In this document: in pieces, positions 28,856-36,844 of the stretch
How the letters are laid out: each line of letters opens with the position of its first letter
Position numbering within the stretch: position 1 is the first letter of the stretch
NCBI RefSeq assembly: GCF_011682175.1
Contig: NZ_WHJG01000014.1
Location: 1-64,000, forward strand
Direction of reading: 5' to 3'
DNA from: Massilia frigida
Lineage (GTDB): Bacteria > Pseudomonadota > Gammaproteobacteria > Burkholderiales > Burkholderiaceae_D
DNA: 64,000 nt
Made by a program: the position numbers and the translations under genes
Notes under the pieces: generated by a model
Database searches by the model: none
What the model was told of the DNA's origin: nothing
The model's input: the letters and a program-made list of their open reading frames with translations, nothing else

Positions 28856-31135
28856 ATGCAGCCAACGATCAAACCGCTCTGTCTTTTCGTCATGCAGGCG
28901 CTGTCCTGCTTCGCCTACGCCGCCGTTCCCGATGCGGCCCTGCCGCCGGAACCGGCCGCGCTGGACGCCGCGCCAGCGGCGTCGGCCAAGCCGCCGGCGC
29001 CGCCAGCCTCCGCTCCGGCCGCGATCGTGGTCGAAACCTTCGGCCGTGGCCAAAGCCGCCAGGTCCAGAACATTTCGCGCACTGAATTGAGCAAGCTGTT
29101 GCCGGGCACCAGTCCGCTCAAAGCGCTCGAACGCTTGCCGGGCGTGAGTTTCCAGGCCGCCGATGCGTTCGGCATCTACGAATGGTCGGTGCGCTTCAAT
29201 GTGCGCGGCTTCAGCCAGAGCCAGCTCGGGTTTACCTTGGATAATGTCCCGCTGGGCGACATGAGCTACGGTAACAACAATGGTTTGCAGATCACCCGCG
29301 CGGTGTCCTCCGAAAACGTGGTGCGGGTGTCGCTGTCGCAAGGCGCCGGTGCACTCGGAACGGCATCGACCAGCAACCTTGGCGGGACGGTACAGTTCGC
29401 AATGCAGGAGCCGAACGACGAGTTCGGCACCGCCGTGGTCCAGACCGTTGGCGAAAACGCGACCTCGCGTACCTTCGCGCGGGTCGATTCGGGCGAACTC
29501 TCCGGTGGCGGCAAGTTCTACCTGAGCGCAACGCGCCAGCGCGCCGGCAAATGGAAGGGTGAGGGCTCGCATGACCAGGAACAGTTCAATGTCCGCTTCC
29601 AGCAACCGATAGGCGACCATACCCTGAGCGGCTTTTATAACTATTCCGACCGCATCGAGCGCGACTACCAGGATCTGTCGCTCGCCATGCTGCCGAAGGT
29701 CGGCTACGACTTCGACTACTATGCGCCGGACTGGGAGCGTGCCGTGGCGGCCGCGCGCGGTGTCTACACTGGCGGCGTCACCACCAAGGATGATGCGTAT
29801 TTCCTTGGGCGCGGCCTGCGCAAGGATGGCCTCGGCGGGCTGACGCTGGACCTCGACTTCGGTGCCGGGCTCGGCTTCAAAGGCACGCTCTACACCCACA
29901 AGCACCAGGGGCAGGGCCACTGGTATACGCCGTACGCGGTGTCGTCGGCAACGGTGCCGATGTCGATCCGCGCTTCCGAGTACGATATTCACCGGCGCGG
30001 CTTCGTGTTCGACCTGAGCTGGGAGCGCGGCATGCATGCGCTCAAGGCTGGCATGTGGGGCGAAACCAATGCCCACGATTTTTCGCGCAATTTCTACGCG
30101 GTGGGCGGTCCGGAAGATACCGGCCATTTCCTCACCAAGCCCAGCTCGCGCGCGTTTTTCCAGAGCTTCGACACCAGCACGCGCCAGCTCTACCTGCAAG
30201 ACACGATCTCGATGGCCGATGGCCGCTTCAAGGTCAATGCCGGGTTCAAGAGCCCCAAGGTGAGCATCGACGCGACCAGCGCGCTCGGCACGCGGGCAGC
30301 CGGTTCGATCACGGCCGAAAAAAGCTTCCTGCCCCAGGCCGGCGCGATCTACGCCTTGAACAAGGATGACGAAATCTTCGGATCGGCATCGAAGAACATG
30401 CGCGCCTACCAGCCGGGCTCGGCCGGGCCGTTTTCCCAGACCCAGGTGGCGTTCGACCTGGGCAAGGGCAAGCTCAAGCCGGAAACCTCGACCTCGGTCG
30501 ACCTTGGCTACCGCTTCCGGCGCAATACCTTGCAAGGTTCGGTGGCCGTGTACCGCGCCGACTTCAGCGATCGCCAGCTCAGCGTGGCCACATGCAGCGG
30601 CATTGCCGGCTGTCCGAGCACCCTGGTCAACGTGGGCAAGGTGCTCACCACCGGCATGGAGGCGAGCGCCATGTGGAAAATGAGCAAGGACTATTCGTGG
30701 TTCAACTCGGTGACCTATAACGACTCGACCTACAAGTCGAACTATATGGATAACGGGGTGCTGGTCAAGGCCAGCGGCATGCAGGTCGTCGATACGCCGC
30801 GCACCATGCTCAGCTCCGAACTCAATTACGAAAGCAATCATGTCTTCGGCCGGGTCGGGGTCAAGTACACGGGCAAGCGCTACTACACCTTCCTCAACGA
30901 TGCGGGCGTCGATTCCTACCTGATGGCGTCGATGTCGGCAGGCTACAAGCTCAAGTCCGTGTGGCGCCTCAAGGAGGTCACGTTCCAGCTGCACGTGAAT
31001 AACCTGTTCGACAAGCAATACATCAGCACGGTCGGATCGAACGGTTTTCTCAAGTCCGATCCGAACGGCACCTATGCGACCTTGCTGACGGGGGCGCCGC
31101 GTCAAGTGTTTTTCTCGATCGGGGCCAAAATCTAG
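28856..31135 (+). CDS. TonB-dependent outer-membrane receptor
   Basis: A 759-residue outer-membrane receptor. A signal peptide (LCLFVMQALSCFAYAA) and an alanine/proline-rich linker precede the plug domain: IVVETFGRGQSRQVQNISRT, LKALERLPGVSFQAAD, FNVRGFSQSQLGFTLDNVPL and the conserved LSQGAGALGTASTSNLGG. The remainder is a beta-barrel with a C-terminal TonB-dep_Rec part (YFSNNLFDKQY-like VNNLFDKQYI) and final strand QVFFSIGAKI. Ligand is unknown; siderophore, vitamin and plant-glycan receptors all look alike here. GGAG precedes the chosen ATG at 28856; upstream in-frame ATG at 28802 would spoil the signal peptide. Confidence 0.9.
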   Translation: MQPTIKPLCLFVMQALSCFAYAAVPDAALPPEPAALDAAPAASAKPPAPPASAPAAIVVETFGRGQSRQVQNISRTELSKLLPGTSPLKALERLPGVSFQAADAFGIYEWSVRFNVRGFSQSQLGFTLDNVPLGDMSYGNNNGLQITRAVSSENVVRVSLSQGAGALGTASTSNLGGTVQFAMQEPNDEFGTAVVQTVGENATSRTFARVDSGELSGGGKFYLSATRQRAGKWKGEGSHDQEQFNVRFQQPIGDHTLSGFYNYSDRIERDYQDLSLAMLPKVGYDFDYYAPDWERAVAAARGVYTGGVTTKDDAYFLGRGLRKDGLGGLTLDLDFGAGLGFKGTLYTHKHQGQGHWYTPYAVSSATVPMSIRASEYDIHRRGFVFDLSWERGMHALKAGMWGETNAHDFSRNFYAVGGPEDTGHFLTKPSSRAFFQSFDTSTRQLYLQDTISMADGRFKVNAGFKSPKVSIDATSALGTRAAGSITAEKSFLPQAGAIYALNKDDEIFGSASKNMRAYQPGSAGPFSQTQVAFDLGKGKLKPETSTSVDLGYRFRRNTLQGSVAVYRADFSDRQLSVATCSGIAGCPSTLVNVGKVLTTGMEASAMWKMSKDYSWFNSVTYNDSTYKSNYMDNGVLVKASGMQVVDTPRTMLSSELNYESNHVFGRVGVKYTGKRYYTFLNDAGVDSYLMASMSAGYKLKSVWRLKEVTFQLHVNNLFDKQYISTVGSNGFLKSDPNGTYATLLTGAPRQVFFSIGAKI

Positions 31136-31160
31136 GGACGCGAGAGGAAGCGCCAGACGG

Positions 31161-31192
31161 AAAAAGCCCGCAAGCGAACCTGCGGGCTTTTT
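31161..31192 (+). terminator. Rho-independent terminator after the TonB receptor
   Basis: AAAAAGCCCGCA and TGCGGGCTTTTT form a perfect 12-bp stem with an 8-nt loop, flanked by A and T runs, 25 bp after the receptor stop. It would work in both directions. Confidence 0.9.
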
Positions 31193-31200
31193 GTTTATTC

Positions 31201-31253
31201 TTGGTAGGCCGTGCGGGATTCTAAGCTGCGACCAACGGATTAAAAGACGGCTG
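31201..31253 (-). pseudogene. tRNA-Lys 3'-half remnant
   Basis: On the minus strand this 53-bp stretch matches the two intact tRNA-Lys genes from the CCA end through the T-arm and anticodon loop with four mismatches, then matching stops before the D-arm. The T-loop is damaged (TTCGAAT reads CTTAGAAT), so it cannot be a working tRNA. Confidence 0.85.
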
Positions 31254-31570
31254 AGTTTTTTCAACTTACCGTTAGGTCAACGACTAACGATGCTTGGCGC
31301 GCGTCGTTCTCAATATCAGCCAAGGGCGTCAAATTCTGATACTGGCTGGATGCGTCACAAATTCGTCACATCTCATCCATGGCGGTGTCGGCAGCCGTCC
31401 GCCGTCGAGCGGCCTCATCGGCTGGTAACGCTGCGCCGTCGAGTGCCATTGGCATCGAGCGCCAAAAGCCGACCTTGAAGAGCTTGCTGGTTGTGGATTT
31501 TGTTCTCCCTATATCCAAGTGCAGTATGATCGGAATATACCCCGACCTCGCTGGGACTTCGATTGGCCGC

Positions 31571-31993
31571 ATGTACGCTCCCATACAAATCCGCATTTTC
31601 CATGCACTGTCAGTGCTTTTCATTTTCGCGAGCCTTGGCGCTTGCGGCGAGCCCTCAGTCAGGCACAGGCTTGAGCTTAGCGATGAATCTGGCACCGTCG
31701 TCGCGACTCTGGCGGTAACACTTCCCTCCTCGTTGCCGGCTTCAGGTCAGGACTTTGAAGGCTCTTGGGAGCTCCAGTCGCATACAGGCGCCTTTCCGAT
31801 TGGCGCTGTACATCCTGGTCACTATTATGGCTTTCAACAGGATGGGAAGCTCCTACTTGACCTCAATCCTCGCTGGGCAGATAACAACGTCGTGTTGGAG
31901 GCTGCGGCGCAAACAAAGCAGATGGCGGGTCGATGGCGGCTGGCCACGGCCGCTGGCTTTCAGCCGGGAGGTAGCTTTCGCGCTGCGCGGTAG
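31571..31993 (+). CDS. Small lipoprotein-like hypothetical protein
   Basis: Unrecognised 140-residue product. After a short start the hydrophobic ALSVLFIFASLGAC ends in a plausible lipobox Cys, and the mature part (RLELSDESGTVVATLAVTLP, FEGSWELQSHTGAFPIGAVH, YYGFQQDGKLLLDLNPRWAD) looks like a compact beta-rich lipoprotein. No good ribosome site is visible and two other in-frame ATGs lie upstream, so the start is uncertain. Base composition is less G+C-rich than neighbours, and the gene lies between the tRNA-Lys duplicate ends, which suggests it is cargo of a lost element. Confidence 0.6.
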   Translation: MYAPIQIRIFHALSVLFIFASLGACGEPSVRHRLELSDESGTVVATLAVTLPSSLPASGQDFEGSWELQSHTGAFPIGAVHPGHYYGFQQDGKLLLDLNPRWADNNVVLEAAAQTKQMAGRWRLATAAGFQPGGSFRAAR

Positions 31994-32094
31994 CTGCGCT
32001 TGTCGGCGCCTAAGTGATCCTTGATGCCTTCTTGACCGAGAATCACGGCACAAGCACGGCACAAGACGAGAAAAATGGATCTGGTGCTCTAAAC

Positions 32095-32126
32095 AAAAAA
32101 GCAGTTACGATTGCTCGTAACTGCTT
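32095..32126 (-). terminator. Terminator of the first tRNA-Lys gene
   Basis: Read on the minus strand: AAGCAGTTACGA, a GCAA loop, TCGTAACTGCTT and then TTTT, a perfect 12-bp stem, 22 bp after the tRNA 3' end. Confidence 0.9.
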
Positions 32127-32147
32127 GATCTGATTACTACTTATTCT

Positions 32148-32223
32148 TGGTAGGCCGTGCGGGATTCGAACCTGCGACCAACGGATTAAAAGTCCGCTGC
32201 TCTACCAGCTGAGCTAACGACCC
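32148..32223 (-). tRNA. tRNA-Lys (TTT anticodon), copy 1
   Basis: A 76-nt cloverleaf with encoded CCA. The anticodon loop reads CTTTTAA (anticodon TTT), the D-arm GCTCAGCTGGTAGAGC and the T-loop TTCGAAT are standard. The T-stem has an A51-C63 mismatch (GCAGG against CCCGC), and the acceptor stem includes G1-U72 and U4-G69 wobbles. Both copies share these features. Confidence 0.95.
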
Positions 32224-32238
32224 AAGGTAAAACCGGTC

Positions 32239-32271
32239 AAAAAAAGCAGTGGCGATCGCTCGCAACTGCTT
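32239..32271 (-). terminator. Terminator of the second tRNA-Lys gene
   Basis: On the minus strand: AAGCAGTTGCGAGCGATCGC, then CACTGCTTTTTTT, an imperfect copy of the hairpin after copy 1. Each tRNA therefore has its own terminator, so tRNA plus terminator was duplicated as a unit of about 145 bp. Confidence 0.8.
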
Positions 32272-32292
32272 CGTTTGCTTACTGCGAATTCG

Positions 32293-32368
32293 TGGTAGGC
32301 CGTGCGGGATTCGAACCTGCGACCAACGGATTAAAAGTCCGCTGCTCTACCAGCTGAGCTAACGACCC
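32293..32368 (-). tRNA. tRNA-Lys (TTT anticodon), copy 2
   Basis: Identical over all 76 nt to copy 1, including encoded CCA and the T-stem A51-C63 mismatch. It lies 145 bp from copy 1 and is first in the direction of transcription. Confidence 0.95.
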
Positions 32369-32445
32369 CGAAAGAGGCAATATTATAGCTGGCGATTTCG
32401 ATTTCCGCTAGGAAGTTTTGCAACAGCTGTCGCGGACCCTGTTGC

Positions 32446-34257
32446 TCAGGTCAACTTGGCCGTCACCTTGAGTACTTCCTCGGCCGTGGTCACGCCCTCG
32501 ATGATCTTGTACGCGCCCGCAATGCGCAGCGGTTTCATGCCATCGCCCACGCTCTGCCTGCGCAGGGCGGCCAGGTCGGTTTCCTTGCCGATCATGTTGG
32601 TAAAGCCCTCGGTCACGGTCAGCAGTTCGTACAGGCCGGTACGGCCGCGGAAACCGGTCTGGCGGCATTCCGGGCAACCGATCGGGCGGTACACCACCGC
32701 CGGCTTGGGAATGTTCCAGGAGCCGCCGATGCTGTCCCACACGTCGTCGTTGAGTTCGCCACCTGGCGCCTTGCACAGCACGCACAGGGTGCGCACCAGG
32801 CGCTGCGCCATGATGCCGATCAGCGTCGCTTCCAGCAGGTAATGCGGCACGCCCAGTTCCAGCAGCCGCATCACGGCCGAGGGCGCATCGTTGGTGTGCA
32901 GGGTCGACAGCACCAGGTGGCCGGTCAGGGCCGCCTGGATCGCCATCTCGGCCGTGGCCAGGTCGCGGATCTCGCCGACCATGATGATGTCGGGATCTTG
33001 CCGCATCAGCGCGCGCACGCCATCCGAAAAGCCCAGGTCCAGGCCGGACTGCACCTGCATCTGGTTGAACGAGGGCTCGACCATCTCGATCGGGTCTTCC
33101 ACCGTGCACACATTCACTTCGGTGGTGGCGAGCGCCTTGAGCGTCGTGTACAGGGTCGTGGTCTTGCCCGAACCGGTCGGCCCGGTCACCAGGATGATGC
33201 CGTGCGGGCGCGTGGTCAGAGAGTCCCAGCGCGTCGCGTCGTCCGGCGGAAAGCCCAGTTCGGGCAGGGTCTTGACCACCACTTCCGGATCGAAAATCCG
33301 CATCACCAGCTTTTCGCCGAAGGCGGTCGGCATGGTCGACAGGCGCAGCTCGACTTCCTGGCCGCCGGTAGTACGGGTCTTGATGCGCCCGTCCTGCGGG
33401 CGGCGCTTTTCGATCACGTCCATGCGCCCGAGCAGCTTGATGCGCGCCGTCATGGCGATCATCACCACCGCCGGCACCTGGTACACCTGGTGCAGCACGC
33501 CATCGATCCGGAAGCGCACCGAGGCGATCTCGCGCTTCGGTTCCAGGTGGATGTCGGAGGCGCGCTGCTCGAAGGCGTACTGCCACAGCCAGTCGACGAT
33601 GTTGACCACGTGCTGGTCATTGGCGTCGAGCTTGTTCGACTTGCCCAGTTCGACCAGTTGCTCGAAGTTGTTGCGCAGCGCCAGGTCCTGGCCCTTGGAC
33701 TTGTTGGCATCCTTGATCGATTTGGCCAGGCTGAAAAACTGCGAAATATATTGCGAGATTTCGAGCGGATTGGCCATCACCAGCTCGATCTTGCGGCGCG
33801 ACACCTTCATGATCTCGGCTTCCCACTCGATCGAGAATGGGTCGGCGGTGGCCACCACCAGTTTGGTGCCGCTCAGTTCGACCGGCAGGATGTTAAAGCG
33901 CGCCGCGTAGCTCGCCGTCATCACATCGGCCACCTTGGTGAAGTCGATTTTCAGCGGGTCGATGCGAATGAAGGGCAGGCGGACCTTGCCTGCCGCCCAT
34001 TCGGTCAGTACGTCGAGCGTGAGCAGGTTGTGCGGGGGCAGGGCGGAGACCAGCTTGCACTGGGCCACGGCCGACAGGGGATGCATGGACCCGACCGCCG
34101 TCTTCAGGATGCCCTGGGCCTGGGCATAATTACCCTTGACGTTGGCCTTCTCCACGATGCCATCGGCCAGCAGCCATGAAAAGATGGCTTGCAGGTCGAG
34201 CGATTTGGGGGCACTGCGCTTGGGCGCCGCGCTGCTGATCGTATGTTCTGCGTTCAA
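32446..34257 (-). CDS. GspE/PilB-family secretion ATPase
   Basis: A 603-residue ATPase of the type II secretion / type IV pilus family. The N-domain has VRLPFIRIDPLKIDFTKVAD and ILPVELSGTKLVVATADPF; the motor has ASDIHLEPKREIASVRFRID, Walker A GPTGSGKTTT, Asp box VCTVEDPIEM, Walker B DPDIIMVGEIRD, His box LSTLHTNDAPSAVMR, and a four-Cys zinc site (CVLC, CPEC). No other pilus or secretion gene lies alongside. I prefer the TTG at 34257 because AAGGGAG precedes it by 8 nt; a GTG at 34278 (7 codons more) has no ribosome site. A spermidine-synthase-like gene lies upstream by about 28 nt in the same direction. Confidence 0.9.
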   Translation of the reverse strand: MNAEHTISSAAPKRSAPKSLDLQAIFSWLLADGIVEKANVKGNYAQAQGILKTAVGSMHPLSAVAQCKLVSALPPHNLLTLDVLTEWAAGKVRLPFIRIDPLKIDFTKVADVMTASYAARFNILPVELSGTKLVVATADPFSIEWEAEIMKVSRRKIELVMANPLEISQYISQFFSLAKSIKDANKSKGQDLALRNNFEQLVELGKSNKLDANDQHVVNIVDWLWQYAFEQRASDIHLEPKREIASVRFRIDGVLHQVYQVPAVVMIAMTARIKLLGRMDVIEKRRPQDGRIKTRTTGGQEVELRLSTMPTAFGEKLVMRIFDPEVVVKTLPELGFPPDDATRWDSLTTRPHGIILVTGPTGSGKTTTLYTTLKALATTEVNVCTVEDPIEMVEPSFNQMQVQSGLDLGFSDGVRALMRQDPDIIMVGEIRDLATAEMAIQAALTGHLVLSTLHTNDAPSAVMRLLELGVPHYLLEATLIGIMAQRLVRTLCVLCKAPGGELNDDVWDSIGGSWNIPKPAVVYRPIGCPECRQTGFRGRTGLYELLTVTEGFTNMIGKETDLAALRRQSVGDGMKPLRIAGAYKIIEGVTTAEEVLKVTAKLT

Positions 34258-34284
34258 TCCGTTTTCTCCCTTGGGCACTGCAAA

Positions 34285-35067
34285 TTACTTAGCCGCCAGC
34301 ATGCCCTTGACCCAGGATTTGGCCGGCAATTTGGTCGCCGTCACGATTTGTGCGGCACGCGCAGCGAGCGCTTCCGGATCGATGACGGGGCGTTGTTTGA
34401 AGCACAGGGCGACGACGTTGCCGTCGTGGACTTCCGGCAGGCAGATCACATGGCCAAAGGCGAATTTCATCGCCTTGATATTGCGCGCAAAGCTGGGATG
34501 GTCGCCGAACAGGTTGACTGTCATCATGCCGCCGTCGCGCAGGCAAGCGTTGCAGGCCTGGTAGAACTCGGGCGTGTCGAGCACCGGGCCGCGCGCGGTG
34601 GCGTCGTACAGGTCGCATTGCAGCACGTCGAAGGCATCCGCGTTGACGGGATCGTTGACGAAGTCGAGCGCATCCATTTCCAGCACGCGCAGGCGCTCGT
34701 CCTCGGGCGGCATCTTGAACATCGAGGCGCAGATCGCGATGACGGAGGGATTGAGTTCGACCGCCGTCACGCTCGCCTCGGGGAAAGTGCGGTAGCAGTA
34801 TTTGGTCAGCGTGGCGGTGCCCAGGCCGAGCTGGGCGATGGCGCGCGGGGCCTCGATGAACAGCATCCAGGCCATCATTTGCTGCGCGTATTCGAGCTCG
34901 GGCCAGTCGGGCTTGCGGATGCGCATGGCGCCCTGCACCCATTCGGTACCGAAGTGCAGGTAACGCACGCCATCCTGCTCGGATAAGGTCACGGGCGCAA
35001 ATTTTGGCTTACGGGCTGGACGGCGCGAGGATTCGGCCTGTTCGATGGATTTTCTTTTGATGAGCAT
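34285..35067 (-). CDS. Spermidine-synthase-like methyltransferase-fold protein
   Basis: A 260-residue protein with a Rossmann fold like spermidine synthase: YLHFGTEWVQGAMRI, a nucleotide-type loop IAQLGLGTATLTKY, VTAVELNPSVI with the acidic ribose-binding residue, MDALDFVND and QCDLYDATARGP. The Asp-rich active site of true aminopropyltransferases is only partly retained, so it may be a relative with another function. A start at 35067 fits better than one 8 codons upstream, as it follows CAGGCG loosely. It likely shares a transcript with the GspE gene downstream. Confidence 0.82.
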   Translation of the reverse strand: MLIKRKSIEQAESSRRPARKPKFAPVTLSEQDGVRYLHFGTEWVQGAMRIRKPDWPELEYAQQMMAWMLFIEAPRAIAQLGLGTATLTKYCYRTFPEASVTAVELNPSVIAICASMFKMPPEDERLRVLEMDALDFVNDPVNADAFDVLQCDLYDATARGPVLDTPEFYQACNACLRDGGMMTVNLFGDHPSFARNIKAMKFAFGHVICLPEVHDGNVVALCFKQRPVIDPEALAARAAQIVTATKLPAKSWVKGMLAAK

Positions 35068-35149
35068 AGGACGCCTGATTCGATCGCCCATTATCGATGG
35101 AGGGCTTACCGGAGTGCAAGCGAAATGCGGGAATGGATGGCATGGCGCT

Positions 35150-35383
35150 GCCGTGGGAGGCGTTGCCCTCGCGCCAAGGCGGACCTGGGCGGGGGAAACG
35201 TTTCCGGAAGGAGGGGCTGGCGTTCACTTGGGCCCCCGCCGAGTGCCGTCTTGGCGCGGGGGCGACGCTTATCCGGGTTTCGCCGGCGCGGGGGCGACGC
35301 TTATCCGGGGCACGCCGACGCGGGGCGACGGTTACCTGGGCCCGCCGGCGCCTGGTGCGGGAAGCGGCGCCCTCAGCCGCTGC
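35150..35383. repeat. G+C-rich dispersed repeat cluster
   Basis: Contains GAGTGCCGTCTTGGCGCGGG (35235), matching the repeat at 4493, then two copies of GCGCGGGGGCGACGCTTATC about 30 bp apart and a third variant GACGCGGGGCGACGGTTACC. The unit GCGACG-CTTATCCGGG thus recurs two to three times in tandem. No gene is supportable here. Confidence 0.65.
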
Positions 35384-35386
35384 GGA

Positions 35387-35920
35387 TTACTGGCCGTGTT
35401 CCGGCTCCACGGACACCCGCAGGCGGATGCGCTGGCCCGGATCGCGGTCCATCAGGCTGGTGTAGGTCTGGCCGCGGTAATCGTAGGTGACATCGTAGCC
35501 GGTGGTGCGCGACTCGTAGGCGTCGACCATGCGGCACTGGCGCACGGCTTGTTCTTGCGGATACTGCGGCTGGCTCTGCACCGCGCGGCCATTGTTGTCG
35601 ACCCGGTCGCCCACGACCGCGCCGGCAATCGCGCCGGCCGCCGTGGCCACCGCGCGGCCGCTGCCGCCGCCGACCTGGTTGCCCAGCAGCGCGCCGGCGA
35701 TGCCGCCGATGATGGCGCCGCCCGCGCTGCGTTCCTGCTGCTGCTGTTGCGCCGGCACTTGCACGTACTCGGTGCGGCATTCTTCGCGCGGCTGGCGGAC
35801 CTGCTCCACCCGCGGCTGGACACGGATGACGCGGCCGTAATCGGCGAATTCGCTCGCCTGGGCGAACGGCAGGGCGCAGATGCCCAATGCCGTCACGATC
35901 AGTTTGGTGTGCATGTTCAT
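35387..35920 (-). CDS. Glycine-zipper outer-membrane-type protein
   Basis: A 177-residue envelope protein. Signal peptide (LIVTALGICALPFAQA), a Gln/Arg-rich segment with PAQQQQQERS, then a glycine-zipper double segment (GGAIIGGIAGALLGNQVGGG, AVATAAGAIAGAVVGDRVDN) of the 17-kDa surface-antigen / 2TM type, and a C-terminal domain with paired Cys and DVTYDYRGQTYTSLMDRDPG. Such proteins sit in the outer membrane or periplasm; no lipobox Cys is present. GAGG precedes the ATG. Monocistronic. Confidence 0.85.
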   Translation of the reverse strand: MNMHTKLIVTALGICALPFAQASEFADYGRVIRVQPRVEQVRQPREECRTEYVQVPAQQQQQERSAGGAIIGGIAGALLGNQVGGGSGRAVATAAGAIAGAVVGDRVDNNGRAVQSQPQYPQEQAVRQCRMVDAYESRTTGYDVTYDYRGQTYTSLMDRDPGQRIRLRVSVEPEHGQ

Positions 35921-36332
35921 GGGATACCTCGTATGTAGGGTAAGACACTATAAACGGCTCTGAGTTCCGACACTGAGAACCACCACTGCATGGTATTCCT
36001 GTCGGAGCGCGAAGTGAAATCCGCATGGCAACAATTTGTAACAGCGAAGAACACCCGCCGCCCCAGGTCGCAGAATGGCCGGGCATTCTTCCCGCGGGGC
36101 TTATAAATTAGAGGGTTTATACAGAATTCGATCTGATTTATTACAAATATTGTGGTTCAAATCACATTCGGGTTGATTCAGTAACCACAAAACGTTACCC
36201 TTATACGATTAGGGGGTATATTGGCGGGTGGCAACGGTAGCAGGAGATCGGCGTTTTCCCCGGTAAACGCGACGCATCGGCAACAATAGAATAGAAATGC
36301 ACCCGACCACACCAGGACGACTTGAGGGAAAA
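35921..36332. other. AT-richer intergenic region before the barstar-like gene
   Basis: 412 bp with no supportable gene. It carries the divergent promoters of the glycine-zipper and barstar-like genes. An inverted repeat GTGGTT (36152-36157) / AACCAC (36183-36188) lies in an A+T-rich stretch, and TATACGATTAGGGGGTATAT near 36200-36220 may hold a -10 element. Confidence 0.5.
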
Positions 36333-36731
36333 ATGAGTTTGTTGATTACAGTGCCGCCCAATCTTGTGCAGTCCATCCGTGCCTTCCGTGTAGTGGAACT
36401 GCAAGAAGAAGCAGTCCTACTGGGACAGCATTTCCTGTACGCGCATTGCGCCGATACCCTGACCAAGCAGCAGGTGTGCGGCCGCATTGCCGAGAATTTT
36501 TACTTTCCCAAGCCTTGCGGCAAGAATTTCGATGCCCTGCGCGAGTGCCTGACCGATACCATCGGCAAGGCCGGCCCGCAGCCGGGCTTTATCGTCGTGC
36601 TCGAACAATTGCCGAATACGCAGAAATTCGACAAGGAAGCACGCGAAACCCTGCTTGACGTGTTCCGCGACGCGGCCGACTACTGGGCCGAGAAAAAAGT
36701 GCCCTTCCGCGTGTTCTACTCCTTCGAGTAA
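36333..36731 (+). CDS. Barstar-family protein
   Basis: A 132-residue protein of the barstar (RNase inhibitor) family: LYAHCADTLTKQQVCGRIAE, FYFPKPCGKNFDALRECLTD with the conserved NFDAL core, and PGFIVVLEQL near the C-terminus. In classical systems barstar blocks a secreted barnase-type RNase; no RNase gene lies nearby, so here it may have another partner or role. GAGGG lies 6 nt before the ATG at 36333, preferred over an upstream in-frame ATG. Monocistronic, 113 bp before purN. Confidence 0.9.
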   Translation: MSLLITVPPNLVQSIRAFRVVELQEEAVLLGQHFLYAHCADTLTKQQVCGRIAENFYFPKPCGKNFDALRECLTDTIGKAGPQPGFIVVLEQLPNTQKFDKEARETLLDVFRDAADYWAEKKVPFRVFYSFE

Positions 36732-36831
36732 GCCAGCGCCGGCACGGTTGCGCGCCTGGCCTTCCGTCGCGGCTTCGTGCTGCGCTGCAACAATTGTACC
36801 CCGGTTTATTGGTCCGGCCAGCCGCTCAGGG

Positions 36832-36837
36832 TACAAT
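36832..36837 (+). promoter_or_regulatory. -10 box immediately before purN
   Basis: TACAAT lies 7 nt before the purN ATG. If used, the transcript would have at most a few bases of leader; no Shine-Dalgarno is visible before the ATG, which fits a leaderless or near-leaderless mRNA. Confidence 0.5.
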
Positions 36838-36844
36838 GCGCGCT

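Larger units (their letters stand above)
31195..32199. mobile_element. Probable scar of a tRNA-Lys-targeted integrative element
   Basis: A 59-bp direct repeat (31195-31253 and 32141-32199) consists of the 3' half of a tRNA-Lys gene plus six bases beyond CCA, in the same orientation. This is the arrangement left when a tyrosine-recombinase element integrates into a tRNA 3' end. The 0.9 kb between is poorer in G+C than its surroundings, codes for one small lipoprotein-like gene, and has paired 11-bp-spaced repeats near both ends: CGTCACA at 31353 and 31364, and two exact CACGGCACAAG copies at 32044-32065, like arm-type binding sites. No integrase remains, so the element is inferred from its ends. 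Confidence 0.5.

Noticed and set aside
28799-31264. 821-residue minus-strand frame opposite the TonB receptor
   Set aside because: The plus-strand receptor has a signal peptide, plug and barrel motifs; the antisense frame has none.
31379-31570. Upstream extension of the small lipoprotein gene
   Set aside because: The added residues are arginine-rich and hide the signal peptide; no ribosome site supports the earlier start.
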